DNA of 64,000 bases, from the NCBI GenBank assembly GCA_020636905.1, contig JACJWX010000010.1:1-64000 (forward strand). The letters run 5' to 3'. The DNA comes from Actinomycetota bacterium. GTDB lineage: Bacteria > Actinomycetota > Thermoleophilia > Miltoncostaeales > Miltoncostaeaceae. The translations under genes were made by a program, and so were the position numbers. Below, one piece after another: positions 48,238 to 55,647 of this stretch. Within the stretch, counting starts at the first letter, position 1; every line of letters begins with the position of its first letter. The notes beneath the pieces were generated by a model. That model was not told the DNA's origin. It saw nothing but the letters and a program-made list of their open reading frames with translations, and searched no databases.

Positions 48238-48638
48238 TGCCGGAGTTCCCCGTCAACCGGGCCGGGGCGATCCTGGCCGTCGCCGACGTCGAGCGGTCGG
48301 TGGCCTTCTACCGCGACCTGATGGGATTCGCGGTCGACGCGCTGTACGACGACCCACCGTACGCCAGCATGAGTTGCGCCGGCATGCGGCTCTCGCTCGC
48401 CGAGCAGGGGCATCCGGCGGAGGACCGGCCGGGCGTCATGATGGTCGCTCCGCCCGATCCGGCATCCGCCGCGGTGGTGCTCGTGCTGGAGGTCGCTGAT
48501 TGCCTGGCCGTCCATGCCCGCCTGGTGGAGGCGGGCGCGGACATGCTCGCGCCGCCCTTCTCACCTCCGTGGGGCGGGCATCGCTTCTTCGTGCGCGACC
48601 CCGACGGATACCTCGTGGAGGTCGAACAGCCGGCATGA
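48237..48638 (+). CDS. VOC/glyoxalase-fold protein
   Basis: A 133-aa single-module VOC protein (V-A-D-V-E-R-S-V-A-F-Y-R-D-L-M-G-F opening, F-F-V-R-D-P-D-G-Y-L-V-E-V-E closing). Of the four usual metal ligands only the final Glu is clear, so a metalloenzyme is not certain; ligand binding or dioxygenase/isomerase activity in the lower pathway is possible. TGATG with the SDR gene; ATGA with the next. Confidence 0.78.
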   Translation: MPEFPVNRAGAILAVADVERSVAFYRDLMGFAVDALYDDPPYASMSCAGMRLSLAEQGHPAEDRPGVMMVAPPDPASAAVVLVLEVADCLAVHARLVEAGADMLAPPFSPPWGGHRFFVRDPDGYLVEVEQPA

Positions 48639-48979
48639 GGGCCGGCGTGGCCGCATTCCTCGCACTGGCCGCACTGTTCGCCGGTTGCAGTTCGGACGGT
48701 CCCCCTTCCCGCCCGCTGCAGCCGGCGACCCCCGCCGGCGCCGAGGAAGCGTTGCGCGTGCGCCTGGTCGAGGACCGGGCGCTCTCGGTGCAGTTCGTCC
48801 ACTGCTTCACCACGGACGTGCGGTCGTCGCGCGGCGAGAAGGTGTTTCGCTGCAGCGTGAGTTTCGGGGAGCCCAAGATCTACGGCTACTGCGTCGTCGT
48901 GCGCGACGGCGCGGCCGTCACCCATGTGGAGGAGCCCGCGCTCCACTGCCGCCGCACCCGCACCGGCGACGAGCCGTGA
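48635..48979 (+). CDS. Small lipoprotein embedded in the B6 operon
   Basis: A 114-aa exported lipoprotein: signal peptide with lipobox L-F-A-G-C (Cys 18), a short linker, and a compact domain with four cysteines (F-V-H-C-F-T, F-R-C-S-V, G-Y-C-V-V, L-H-C-R-R) likely paired as disulfides. No family recognised. It overlaps its neighbours by 4 nt on both sides, so it is a genuine operon member, though how it serves catabolism is unclear. Confidence 0.65.
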   Translation: MRAGVAAFLALAALFAGCSSDGPPSRPLQPATPAGAEEALRVRLVEDRALSVQFVHCFTTDVRSSRGEKVFRCSVSFGEPKIYGYCVVVRDGAAVTHVEEPALHCRRTRTGDEP

Positions 48980-50154
48980 GCGAGGCGAACGTGGCGTCGC
49001 GGGCGCGAGACTCGCTCGCCGACGTCTGGGAGGTGCTCCCGGCCTGGGCCGCCATCGCCTCGAGCTCAGGTGACCCGGCCGGCCTGACCGCGATGCTCGC
49101 GGTGCTGCGGGCCCGAGCAGAACGCCTGCCGGGAACCGCCAGGGAGGCCCGGTTGGATCGGGCCGGGCCCGGTGCCCTGTACGTGAGCTGCCGTCCGGAC
49201 GCCCCGCGGCGGGTCTTGCTCGTGGGACACATGGACACGGTCCACGGCCCGGACGTCACGGCCCCACCGATCGAGCGCCGGGGCGACGTGCTCACGGGTC
49301 CGGGGGTCGCCGACATGAAGGGCGGTCTGCTGGTGATGCTTGCCGCCCTCGAGGGGTTCGAAGCGTCGCCGCACGCGCCCCGGCTCGGATGGGACCTCAT
49401 CGTGACCCCGGACGAAGAACTCGGGTCGCCCCTGGGGGCACCGTTCCTGGCCGCCGCCGTCGGCGCCGTCCACTGGGGCCTGGTCTTCGAACCCGCCGGC
49501 GCCGGCGGCGGCGTCGTGATCCAACGCCGCGGCCGGTCGGTGCTGCGCGTCGACGTGGCCGGACGCAGCGCACATGCGGGCCGTGATCCCGCCTCGGGGC
49601 GCAACGCGGTGACGGCCCTCGCCGAACTCGTGCTCGCGGCCGAAGCGATGGGCGCACCCGACGCCCACCTCGACGTGACGGTCGGAACGGCCCGGGGCGG
49701 GAGCCAGGTGAACGTGGTGCCGGACCGCGCCGTCGCCGAGATCGACGTGCGCGCCCCGGACGCCGCGCCGCTCGCCGACGTGGCCGTCGAGCTGCGGAGG
49801 GTCGCCGACGACGTGGTGCGGCGTCGTGAGGTCCAGGTCGAGGTGCGCGAGGTGGTCGGATGCCCGCCGATGGCCCCGACGCCCGTCTCGGAGCGGCTCG
49901 CCCGCACCTACGGTGAGGCCGCGCGAACCGTGGGCATCGATGCGCCTCCGGTCCGCGTCGGCGGTGTGTCGGACGCCAATCACCTCGCCGGCGCCGGGCT
50001 CTCGGTCATCGACGGGCTGGGCCCCCTGGGCGGCGGATTGCACTCACCGGACGAGTGGGTGGACGTGCCGTCGATCCTCGATCGCGCGGCCGCCGCCGCG
50101 GTGTTGCTGCACCGGCTCGCCACCGGCGACGAGCGCGAGCCCGCGCCCGGCTAA
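48976..50154 (+). CDS. M20-family metallohydrolase
   Basis: A 392-aa dizinc amidohydrolase/peptidase of the carboxypeptidase G2/ArgE/DapE type. Zinc and catalytic residues: G-H-M-D-T-V, P-G-V-A-D-M-K-G-G, P-D-E-E-L-G-S, E-P, and H in G-G-G-L-H-S-P-D-E-W. The GTG at 48976 overlaps the lipoprotein stop (GTGA). As last gene of the operon it could hydrolyse the N-acyl amide formed after ring opening, the role that AAMS hydrolase (alpha/beta fold) plays in M. loti. Its TAA overlaps the convergent mocA stop. Confidence 0.82.
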   Translation: MSEANVASRARDSLADVWEVLPAWAAIASSSGDPAGLTAMLAVLRARAERLPGTAREARLDRAGPGALYVSCRPDAPRRVLLVGHMDTVHGPDVTAPPIERRGDVLTGPGVADMKGGLLVMLAALEGFEASPHAPRLGWDLIVTPDEELGSPLGAPFLAAAVGAVHWGLVFEPAGAGGGVVIQRRGRSVLRVDVAGRSAHAGRDPASGRNAVTALAELVLAAEAMGAPDAHLDVTVGTARGGSQVNVVPDRAVAEIDVRAPDAAPLADVAVELRRVADDVVRRREVQVEVREVVGCPPMAPTPVSERLARTYGEAARTVGIDAPPVRVGGVSDANHLAGAGLSVIDGLGPLGGGLHSPDEWVDVPSILDRAAAAAVLLHRLATGDEREPAPG

Positions 50155-50759
50155 GGCTCCGCTCCGCCCGGCGCGTCCCACCGCCTGCGAACGTTCCTGA
50201 GATCGTCCTCGGTGTCGATGTCCGGCGGCGCCGGGCCGCCGACCGGAACTTCCAGCACGGGGATGGCGCGCAGCAGATCGCGGGCGCCGGTGTCGCCGGC
50301 GAGCGTCATCAGCCGGGGAAACACCTCCCGGCGCAGCAGCACGGGATGGCCGCGCGCGTCGTCGTATCGGGCCGCCACGGCGGCAAATCCAGGATCGGGA
50401 GCCGCCGAGGCGATCACGGCCCGTACCGAGTCGCCGGAGATCCCCGGCTGGTCACCGACAAGCACCACGACGGCATCGACCTCGGGGCCCACAGAGTCGA
50501 GCCCCGTCTGGAGCGACGAGGCCAGCCCGGTGTGATGGTCCGGGTTCGTCACGGCGCGAACCTGCGGATGGTCGGGAAGCGCCGAAGCGACGGACTCGGC
50601 GTGGGCACCCACCACCACCACGATCTCCTCCACACCGCCGTCCAGCAGCGCGTCCACCGCGTGGACCACGAGCGGCCGGCCACCGACCTCGACCAGCTGT
50701 TTCGGTCGTCCGAGGCGACTCGACGCGCCGGCCGCGAGCACCAGGCCGGTCACCCGCAT
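50151..50759 (-). CDS. mocA: Molybdenum cofactor cytidylyltransferase (MocA-like)
   Basis: A 202-aa nucleotidyltransferase, N-terminal G-L-V-L-A-A-G-A-S-S-R-L-G-R-P-K-Q-L then V-L-V-G-D-Q-P-G, typical of MocA, which attaches CMP to molybdenum cofactor for hydroxylases of the xanthine dehydrogenase family. Lying next to the hydroxylase cluster it probably matures that enzyme. It is 4 bases downstream of the amidohydrolase gene. Confidence 0.87.
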   Translation of the reverse strand: MRVTGLVLAAGASSRLGRPKQLVEVGGRPLVVHAVDALLDGGVEEIVVVVGAHAESVASALPDHPQVRAVTNPDHHTGLASSLQTGLDSVGPEVDAVVVLVGDQPGISGDSVRAVIASAAPDPGFAAVAARYDDARGHPVLLRREVFPRLMTLAGDTGARDLLRAIPVLEVPVGGPAPPDIDTEDDLRNVRRRWDAPGGAEP

Positions 50760-50763
50760 GCGG

Positions 50764-51477
50764 TCAGCGACGCCCGAGGAACAGGTCGACGGCGTTGTCC
50801 CCCATCACCCGGTCCACCAGATCGTCGGTGAGCCCGGAGAGGCGGACCTTCGCCATCTCGACGATGGGGTGATGGAACGGCGCGTCGGAGCCGTACATGA
50901 CCCGATCCGGACCCACCCGTCGCACGGCCTCGGCGATCTTGGTGTGCATGGGCATCCCGGATGTCTCGAGCCAGACGTTCTGGTTGCGTTCGGCGACGTC
51001 GATCGCCCCGTCGATGTAGACGATGTTGCCGTGGCCCATGTGCCCGAGGATCACCCGGGCCTTCGGGAACCGGCGCGCCGCCTCCTCGATCGACCACGGA
51101 AGCGTGAAGATCGGATGCCCGCAATGAATCAGCAGCGGGACGTCGCGGGCGATGGCCGCTTCGTAGACGGGGTGCACGATCGGATCGTCCGGGTGGTATC
51201 CATCGAGCAGCGGGTGCAGTTTGACGCCCACGAATCGCGGGTGGTCCAGCCACCGCTCCGCGTCGTCGGCCCCGTCGGGCATCCGGGGGTTGGCCCAGAC
51301 GAGCCCGTGCGCGGCCGGGACGGACTCCAGGATCTCGGCCACCGTGGCGTTGTCGGGATGGAAGATCACGCAGCCGCCGTAGTCGTGCTCCTCCATCAGC
51401 TCGACCAGCCCGTCCCGGTCCAGGCGCACGTCGAACAACGGGAACTCGCCCACGTGCATATGAGCGTCGAAGATCAT
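50764..51477 (-). CDS. Amidohydrolase-2 (metal-dependent TIM-barrel) family protein
   Basis: A 237-aa protein with the N-terminal H-x-H (D-A-H-M-H-V-G), the later L-I-H-C-G-H-P, L-G-H-M-G-H-G and Y-G-S-D-A-P ligands of the ACMSD/decarboxylase-type amidohydrolases. Such enzymes hydrolyse or decarboxylate small aromatic acids; an accessory catabolic role is plausible. ATG 51477; encoded between mocA and xdhC. Confidence 0.82.
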   Translation of the reverse strand: MIFDAHMHVGEFPLFDVRLDRDGLVELMEEHDYGGCVIFHPDNATVAEILESVPAAHGLVWANPRMPDGADDAERWLDHPRFVGVKLHPLLDGYHPDDPIVHPVYEAAIARDVPLLIHCGHPIFTLPWSIEEAARRFPKARVILGHMGHGNIVYIDGAIDVAERNQNVWLETSGMPMHTKIAEAVRRVGPDRVMYGSDAPFHHPIVEMAKVRLSGLTDDLVDRVMGDNAVDLFLGRR

Positions 51478-51605
51478 TCGCTGCCTCCGATGGTGCTCGA
51501 GGGCCGCCCCGAGTGGTTCCGGCCCGGCACGCCGATTCTACGTTCGAGCGGCGCGGGCGGGACCGCTCCACGAGTGCGACGCGCGGGCCGCACGCACGCG
51601 GCGCC

Positions 51606-52613
51606 TCAGGCGGGGCCCGCGGGACCGACGCGGAACGTGCGGACGATCTCGGCGGCGACCGAAACGGCTACCTCCCGAGGGGTCGCCGAACCGATCGCGA
51701 GGCCGATGGGTGCGTGGATGCGTGCGAGCTGGGCGTCGCTGACGCCCTCCGCCCGGAGCAGCCCCTCACGGCGTTCCGTGGTCCGCCGGCTCCCCATGGC
51801 GCCGATGTAGCCGGCGTTGGTGGCCAGCGCGGCGATCAGGGCCGGCACGTCGAACTTGGCGTCGTGGGTGAGCACGCAGATCGCGGTTCGACCATCCACT
51901 GGCGCCCGGGCCAGGAACCGATGCGGCCAGTCGACCACCATCTCGTCCGCGGCCGGGAACCGTTCGGACGTGAGGAAGGCGTCACGCGCGTCGCACACCG
52001 TCACCCGGTAGCCGAGGAACCGTCCGATCTCGGCGACCGCGGCGGCGTGGTCGATGGCCCCGAAGACGTACATGGCCGGTCGCGGAGCGAGGCTGTTGAT
52101 GAGGACGCGATCCTCTCCGACCTCGGCGACCGCGGTCGCGCCCCTGGCGAGGACGTCGAGCGCGGCGGCGACCAGCGGGTCCGAGGGATCGTCGCCCGGG
52201 GCGACCGCCCGCCGGGTTCCGAACCCCGGGCCGGAGAGCACCGTGACATACGCCACCGGCCGGTCGTCGCGGACCGCGTCGGCGATCCGGCCGATGACGG
52301 CCGGCTCGGCGGGCTCGATCACGATCTCGATGCGCCCGCCGCATGGCATGCCGACCGCGAAGGCGTCCTCGTCGGCGATGCCGTAGTCGGCCAGGCGTGC
52401 GGTGCCGCCGTCCAGCACCTGCCGTGCGTGTTCGAGGGCGTCCGGTTCGACGCAGCCGCCGGTCACCGATCCCACGATTCGTCCGTCGTCGAGCAGCGCC
52501 ATCGCCGCACCGGGTCCGCGGGGCGCCGACCGGTACACCGTCACGACGGTGGCGATCGCGGCCCGCCGTCCCTCGGCGAGCGCCGGAGCGAGGGTGGTGA
52601 GGAGGTCTCGCAT
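51606..52613 (-). CDS. xdhC: XdhC/CoxI-family molybdenum hydroxylase maturation protein
   Basis: A 335-aa protein with the XdhC N-terminal domain (A-T-V-V-T-V-Y-R-S-A-P-R-G-P-G, S-V-T-G-G-C-V-E) and C-terminal Rossmann-like domain (V-F-G-A-I-D-H, C-D-A-R, T-H-D-A-K-F-D, G-A-M-G-S-R-R). It sulfurates and inserts molybdenum cofactor into XDH-family enzymes, fitting the split hydroxylase in this cluster. 128 bases to the amidohydrolase gene hold nothing recognised. Confidence 0.9.
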   Translation of the reverse strand: MRDLLTTLAPALAEGRRAAIATVVTVYRSAPRGPGAAMALLDDGRIVGSVTGGCVEPDALEHARQVLDGGTARLADYGIADEDAFAVGMPCGGRIEIVIEPAEPAVIGRIADAVRDDRPVAYVTVLSGPGFGTRRAVAPGDDPSDPLVAAALDVLARGATAVAEVGEDRVLINSLAPRPAMYVFGAIDHAAAVAEIGRFLGYRVTVCDARDAFLTSERFPAADEMVVDWPHRFLARAPVDGRTAICVLTHDAKFDVPALIAALATNAGYIGAMGSRRTTERREGLLRAEGVSDAQLARIHAPIGLAIGSATPREVAVSVAAEIVRTFRVGPAGPA

Positions 52614-52656
52614 CAGGTCTGGCCGTCCCGACGATCCGCCAGCGCCGACCCGGCGC

Positions 52657-53121
52657 CTACCGGCGCGGCCCGGCCAGCGGTACCCGGGTTCCCCCGGCGA
52701 TCAGGGCGGCGTCGAGCACCTCCCACTCGCGCTCCAGCCGCACCAGCGAGAGTTCGAGCGTGCCCGTTCCGCGCTCCCCCGTGAGCGGCACGGTGAGCGT
52801 CGTATGGCCCTGCCCTTCCAGCGCATTCGCGGGAACCTCGGCCCGGATGGGCTCTCCCAGGTGGTCGCCGAGTTCCGGATGGGCCTTCAGGACGTCCGCC
52901 ACGACGCGCTGGGCGCCCCGCGGACGGCGAAGCCACGCCGCGCCGACGATGACCACCACGTAGGCGAGGAAGGCGTAGGCGAGGACACCGGCGACGAGGA
53001 ACGCCCCGTCCTGTCCGGCCACGGCGGTCCCGACGACCGCGCCCAGGAAGAACACCCCGAACATGACCGCGCCACCGAGGGTGATGGCACGACCGACCGG
53101 GACGTCGAAGAGGCGCGTCAC
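52657..53121 (-). CDS. Membrane protein with Coa1/Tim21-like C-terminal domain
   Basis: A 154-aa protein: two hydrophobic segments (about 13-35 and 40-62) then a soluble domain with strands T-T-L-T-V-P-L-T-G-E-R-G-T-G-T-L-E-L and W-E-V-L. This architecture resembles Coa1/Tim21-type proteins used in membrane assembly; the match is weak. GTG 53121 overlaps the gltX stop (GTGA), so it is translated together with gltX. Confidence 0.6.
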   Translation of the reverse strand: MTRLFDVPVGRAITLGGAVMFGVFFLGAVVGTAVAGQDGAFLVAGVLAYAFLAYVVVIVGAAWLRRPRGAQRVVADVLKAHPELGDHLGEPIRAEVPANALEGQGHTTLTVPLTGERGTGTLELSLVRLEREWEVLDAALIAGGTRVPLAGPRR

Positions 53122-54590
53122 GCCACCCACACCTCGGCGAGTCGGGCCAGCGTCGCCCGGTACCGTCGCAGGGCTTCGTCCTTGCCCAGCAGCACCAGGC
53201 TCTCGTAGATCCCGGTCGAGACCTTCTTGCCCGTGATGGCCGCGCGCTGGGGTTCGAGGAACCCTCGCGCGTCCTCGCCGAGGATGTGGAGCTGGTCCTG
53301 CAGCACCTCTTTCACCGTGTCGATGGTGAAGGGTTCGACGATCTCCAGGCGGCCCAGGCCCGCCCCGATGACCTGGATGGAATGGCGGACGTCCTCGGTG
53401 AGGCTCGCCCAGGCCTCCGGATCCATCTCGAGCGGGGTGAACAGCCACCCCGCGAGGACGTGGAACTCCTCGAGCGTGGAAAGCTTGCGTTTGACGCTCG
53501 GTGCGGTGCGACGCACCAGGGCTTCGCGCTCCGGGCCGCCCTCGGCGAGGAAGCCGGTGTGCGTCAGGTGCTCCAGCAGCACCTCGGTGAAGTCGTCGTC
53601 GGACATCCGGCGCAGATACCGGCCGTTGATGACCTGGGTCTTCTTCATGTCGAAGACGGCCGGGCTCTTGCTGATGCGCGACACCGAGAACCGCTCGATC
53701 AATTCCTCGGTGGTGAACATGGTGGTCTTGTCGTCGAAGCTCCAGCCGAGGAGCGCGATGGCGTTGATGACCGCCTCGGGCAGGTACCCCTCATCGCGAA
53801 GGTCCTCCACCGAGGCCGCACCGTGGCGCTTGGAGAGACGCTTCTTGTCGGGGCCGAGAATCAACGGGATGTGGGCGTACTCGGGAGGCGTGCCGCCGAG
53901 CGCCCGCATCACCATCACCTGCTTGGGGGTGTTCGAGAGGTGGTCCTCTCCCCTGAGCACGTGGGTGATGCCCATGTCGACGTCGTCGACCGCGGCGGCG
54001 AGGTTGTAGGTGGGCGTGCCGTCGGAGCGCGCGACCACGAAGTCCTCGATCGAGGTGTGGGCGAACGTGACGTCGCCGCGCACGTAGTCGTCGATGACCG
54101 TCGTCCCCTCGGGATCGACCGCGAAGCGCCACGCCGGCTGGCGTCCTTCGGCGCGGAAGCCCTCGATGTCTGCCTCGCTCCAGTCACGGCGGCCGCGCAC
54201 GACCGGCGCCCGCTTGTTCGCGCGCGCCTCGGCGCGCTGGGCCTCGAGTTCCTCGGGGGTCTCCCACGCCTCGTAGACGGCGCCCGCGGCCTTCAGCCGG
54301 TCGATGGCGTCGCGGTAGACGTCGTCGCGCTCACTCTGCCGGAACGGCCCCTCGTCCCAGTCAAGTCCGAGCCACGACATCGCGCGGAGCACCTGCGCCT
54401 CGCTTTCGGGCGTCGAACGCTCGCGGTCGGTGTCCTCCATACGCAGGATGAAGGTGCCGCCGGTGTGGCGCGCGACCAACCAGTTGAACAGCGCCGTGCG
54501 GGCGCCGCCGACGTGCAGGTTTCCGGTTGGACTCGGCGCGAACCTGACGCGGGCCGGAGTGGTGATGTCTCGTCGCTGAGGTGGAGCCAT
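53118..54590 (-). CDS. gltX: Glutamyl-tRNA synthetase
   Basis: A 490-aa class I aminoacyl-tRNA synthetase charging tRNA-Glu (possibly also tRNA-Gln, as in bacteria lacking GlnRS). The HIGH region F-A-P-S-P-T-G-N-L-H-V-G-G is at 17-29 and the KMSKS-like loop is K-R-L-S-K-R-H-G. A leaderless start is indicated by TATCCT 6 nt before the ATG at 54590. Length is typical. Confidence 0.96.
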   Translation of the reverse strand: MAPPQRRDITTPARVRFAPSPTGNLHVGGARTALFNWLVARHTGGTFILRMEDTDRERSTPESEAQVLRAMSWLGLDWDEGPFRQSERDDVYRDAIDRLKAAGAVYEAWETPEELEAQRAEARANKRAPVVRGRRDWSEADIEGFRAEGRQPAWRFAVDPEGTTVIDDYVRGDVTFAHTSIEDFVVARSDGTPTYNLAAAVDDVDMGITHVLRGEDHLSNTPKQVMVMRALGGTPPEYAHIPLILGPDKKRLSKRHGAASVEDLRDEGYLPEAVINAIALLGWSFDDKTTMFTTEELIERFSVSRISKSPAVFDMKKTQVINGRYLRRMSDDDFTEVLLEHLTHTGFLAEGGPEREALVRRTAPSVKRKLSTLEEFHVLAGWLFTPLEMDPEAWASLTEDVRHSIQVIGAGLGRLEIVEPFTIDTVKEVLQDQLHILGEDARGFLEPQRAAITGKKVSTGIYESLVLLGKDEALRRYRATLARLAEVWVA

Positions 54591-54596
54591 CGGCCA

Positions 54597-54602
54597 AGGA
54601 TA
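54597..54602 (-). promoter_or_regulatory. -10 box TATCCT of gltX
   Basis: On the minus strand, 6 nt before ATG 54590; the divergent box for nfo lies 25 bases away, so the two promoters share about 50 bp. Confidence 0.55.
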
Positions 54603-54627
54603 CCCGTCCCGCGGCGGCCGCCGTGCG

Positions 54628-54633
54628 TAGGAT
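54628..54633 (+). promoter_or_regulatory. -10 box TAGGAT of nfo
   Basis: TAGGAT, 7 nt, ATG 54641. Divergent partner of the gltX box. Confidence 0.55.
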
Positions 54634-54640
54634 GGCCCAC

Positions 54641-55552
54641 ATGCGATTCGGCGCTCACGTCTCGTCGTCCGGGGGCATCAGCAAGGCCATCGGCCGCGGC
54701 CAGGAGATCGGCTGCGAGAGCCTCCAGGTGTTCACACACAACCCGCGCACCTGGCGCCCCATCCAGCACAAGGACGAGGAGATCGAGGCCTTCCGCCGCC
54801 TGGCCGCCGAGGCGGACATGGGCCCGCTGGTGAGCCACGGGCTGTACCTCATCAACCTCGGTGCCCCGGATCGCGAGGTCCCCACCGGGCCACCCGGAAA
54901 GCCAGCCACCAAGACCAGGAACATCCATCGCGCGTCGGTGGAGAGCCTGATCCAGCACCTCGAGATCGGCGAACGCCTCGGGCTCTCCGGGGTGGTGCTT
55001 CACGTCGGGTCGAGCAAGGGGTCCACCGAGTCCGAGGCCATCAGCCGCATCGGCGCCGGCATCAGCCAGGCCTTCGAGGCGGCGCCCGGCGAATGCGCCG
55101 TGTTCCTCGAGAACACCGCCGGCGCCGGCGACACGATCGGGCGGTCGTTCGATCAGTTGCGGCGGGTGTTCGACGAGGTCGGGCATCCCTCCCGGCTCGG
55201 CTACTGCCTGGACACCCAGCACCTGTTCGCCAGCGGGTACCCGGTCCACGAACCCGACGGCATCGACCGGGTGCTCGACGAGTTCGACCGGACCGTCGGC
55301 ATCGAGCGGCTTCGGTGCCTGCACCTCAACGATTCGATGACCGCGTTCGGATCGAATCGCGACCGCCACGAGAACCTCGGCGACGGCCAGATCGGTGCGG
55401 ACGGTTTTCGGAGGATTCTGGGAGCGCCCGCACTCCAGGACCTCCCGGTGATCCTGGAGGTGCCGGGTCTCGAGGGCAACGGGCCGGACCTCGAGAACAT
55501 GGCCCGCGCCCGCCGCTTCCACGAGGAGGGGCTGGAGTTGCGGGGCGCCTGA
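54641..55552 (+). CDS. nfo: Deoxyribonuclease IV (AP endonuclease)
   Basis: A 303-aa EndoIV repairing abasic sites. R-F-G-A-H-V-S-S-S-G-G-I at the N-terminus, H-G-L-Y-L-I-N-L, V-V-L-H-V-G-S, F-L-E-N-T-A-G, Y-C-L-D-T-Q-H, H-L-N-D-S and the final I-L-E-V-P-G supply the three-zinc site. ATG 54641 follows TAGGAT by 7 nt, which selects it over an earlier in-frame start. Confidence 0.94.
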   Translation: MRFGAHVSSSGGISKAIGRGQEIGCESLQVFTHNPRTWRPIQHKDEEIEAFRRLAAEADMGPLVSHGLYLINLGAPDREVPTGPPGKPATKTRNIHRASVESLIQHLEIGERLGLSGVVLHVGSSKGSTESEAISRIGAGISQAFEAAPGECAVFLENTAGAGDTIGRSFDQLRRVFDEVGHPSRLGYCLDTQHLFASGYPVHEPDGIDRVLDEFDRTVGIERLRCLHLNDSMTAFGSNRDRHENLGDGQIGADGFRRILGAPALQDLPVILEVPGLEGNGPDLENMARARRFHEEGLELRGA

Positions 55553-55647
55553 ACGTGGCGTCGCAGGCGTTTCGTGATCCCGGGGCGGTGCGCCAGAATG
55601 AGCAGTCCTCGTTCACCGATCAACCCAGGACCGGTGGGTCGCCAAAC

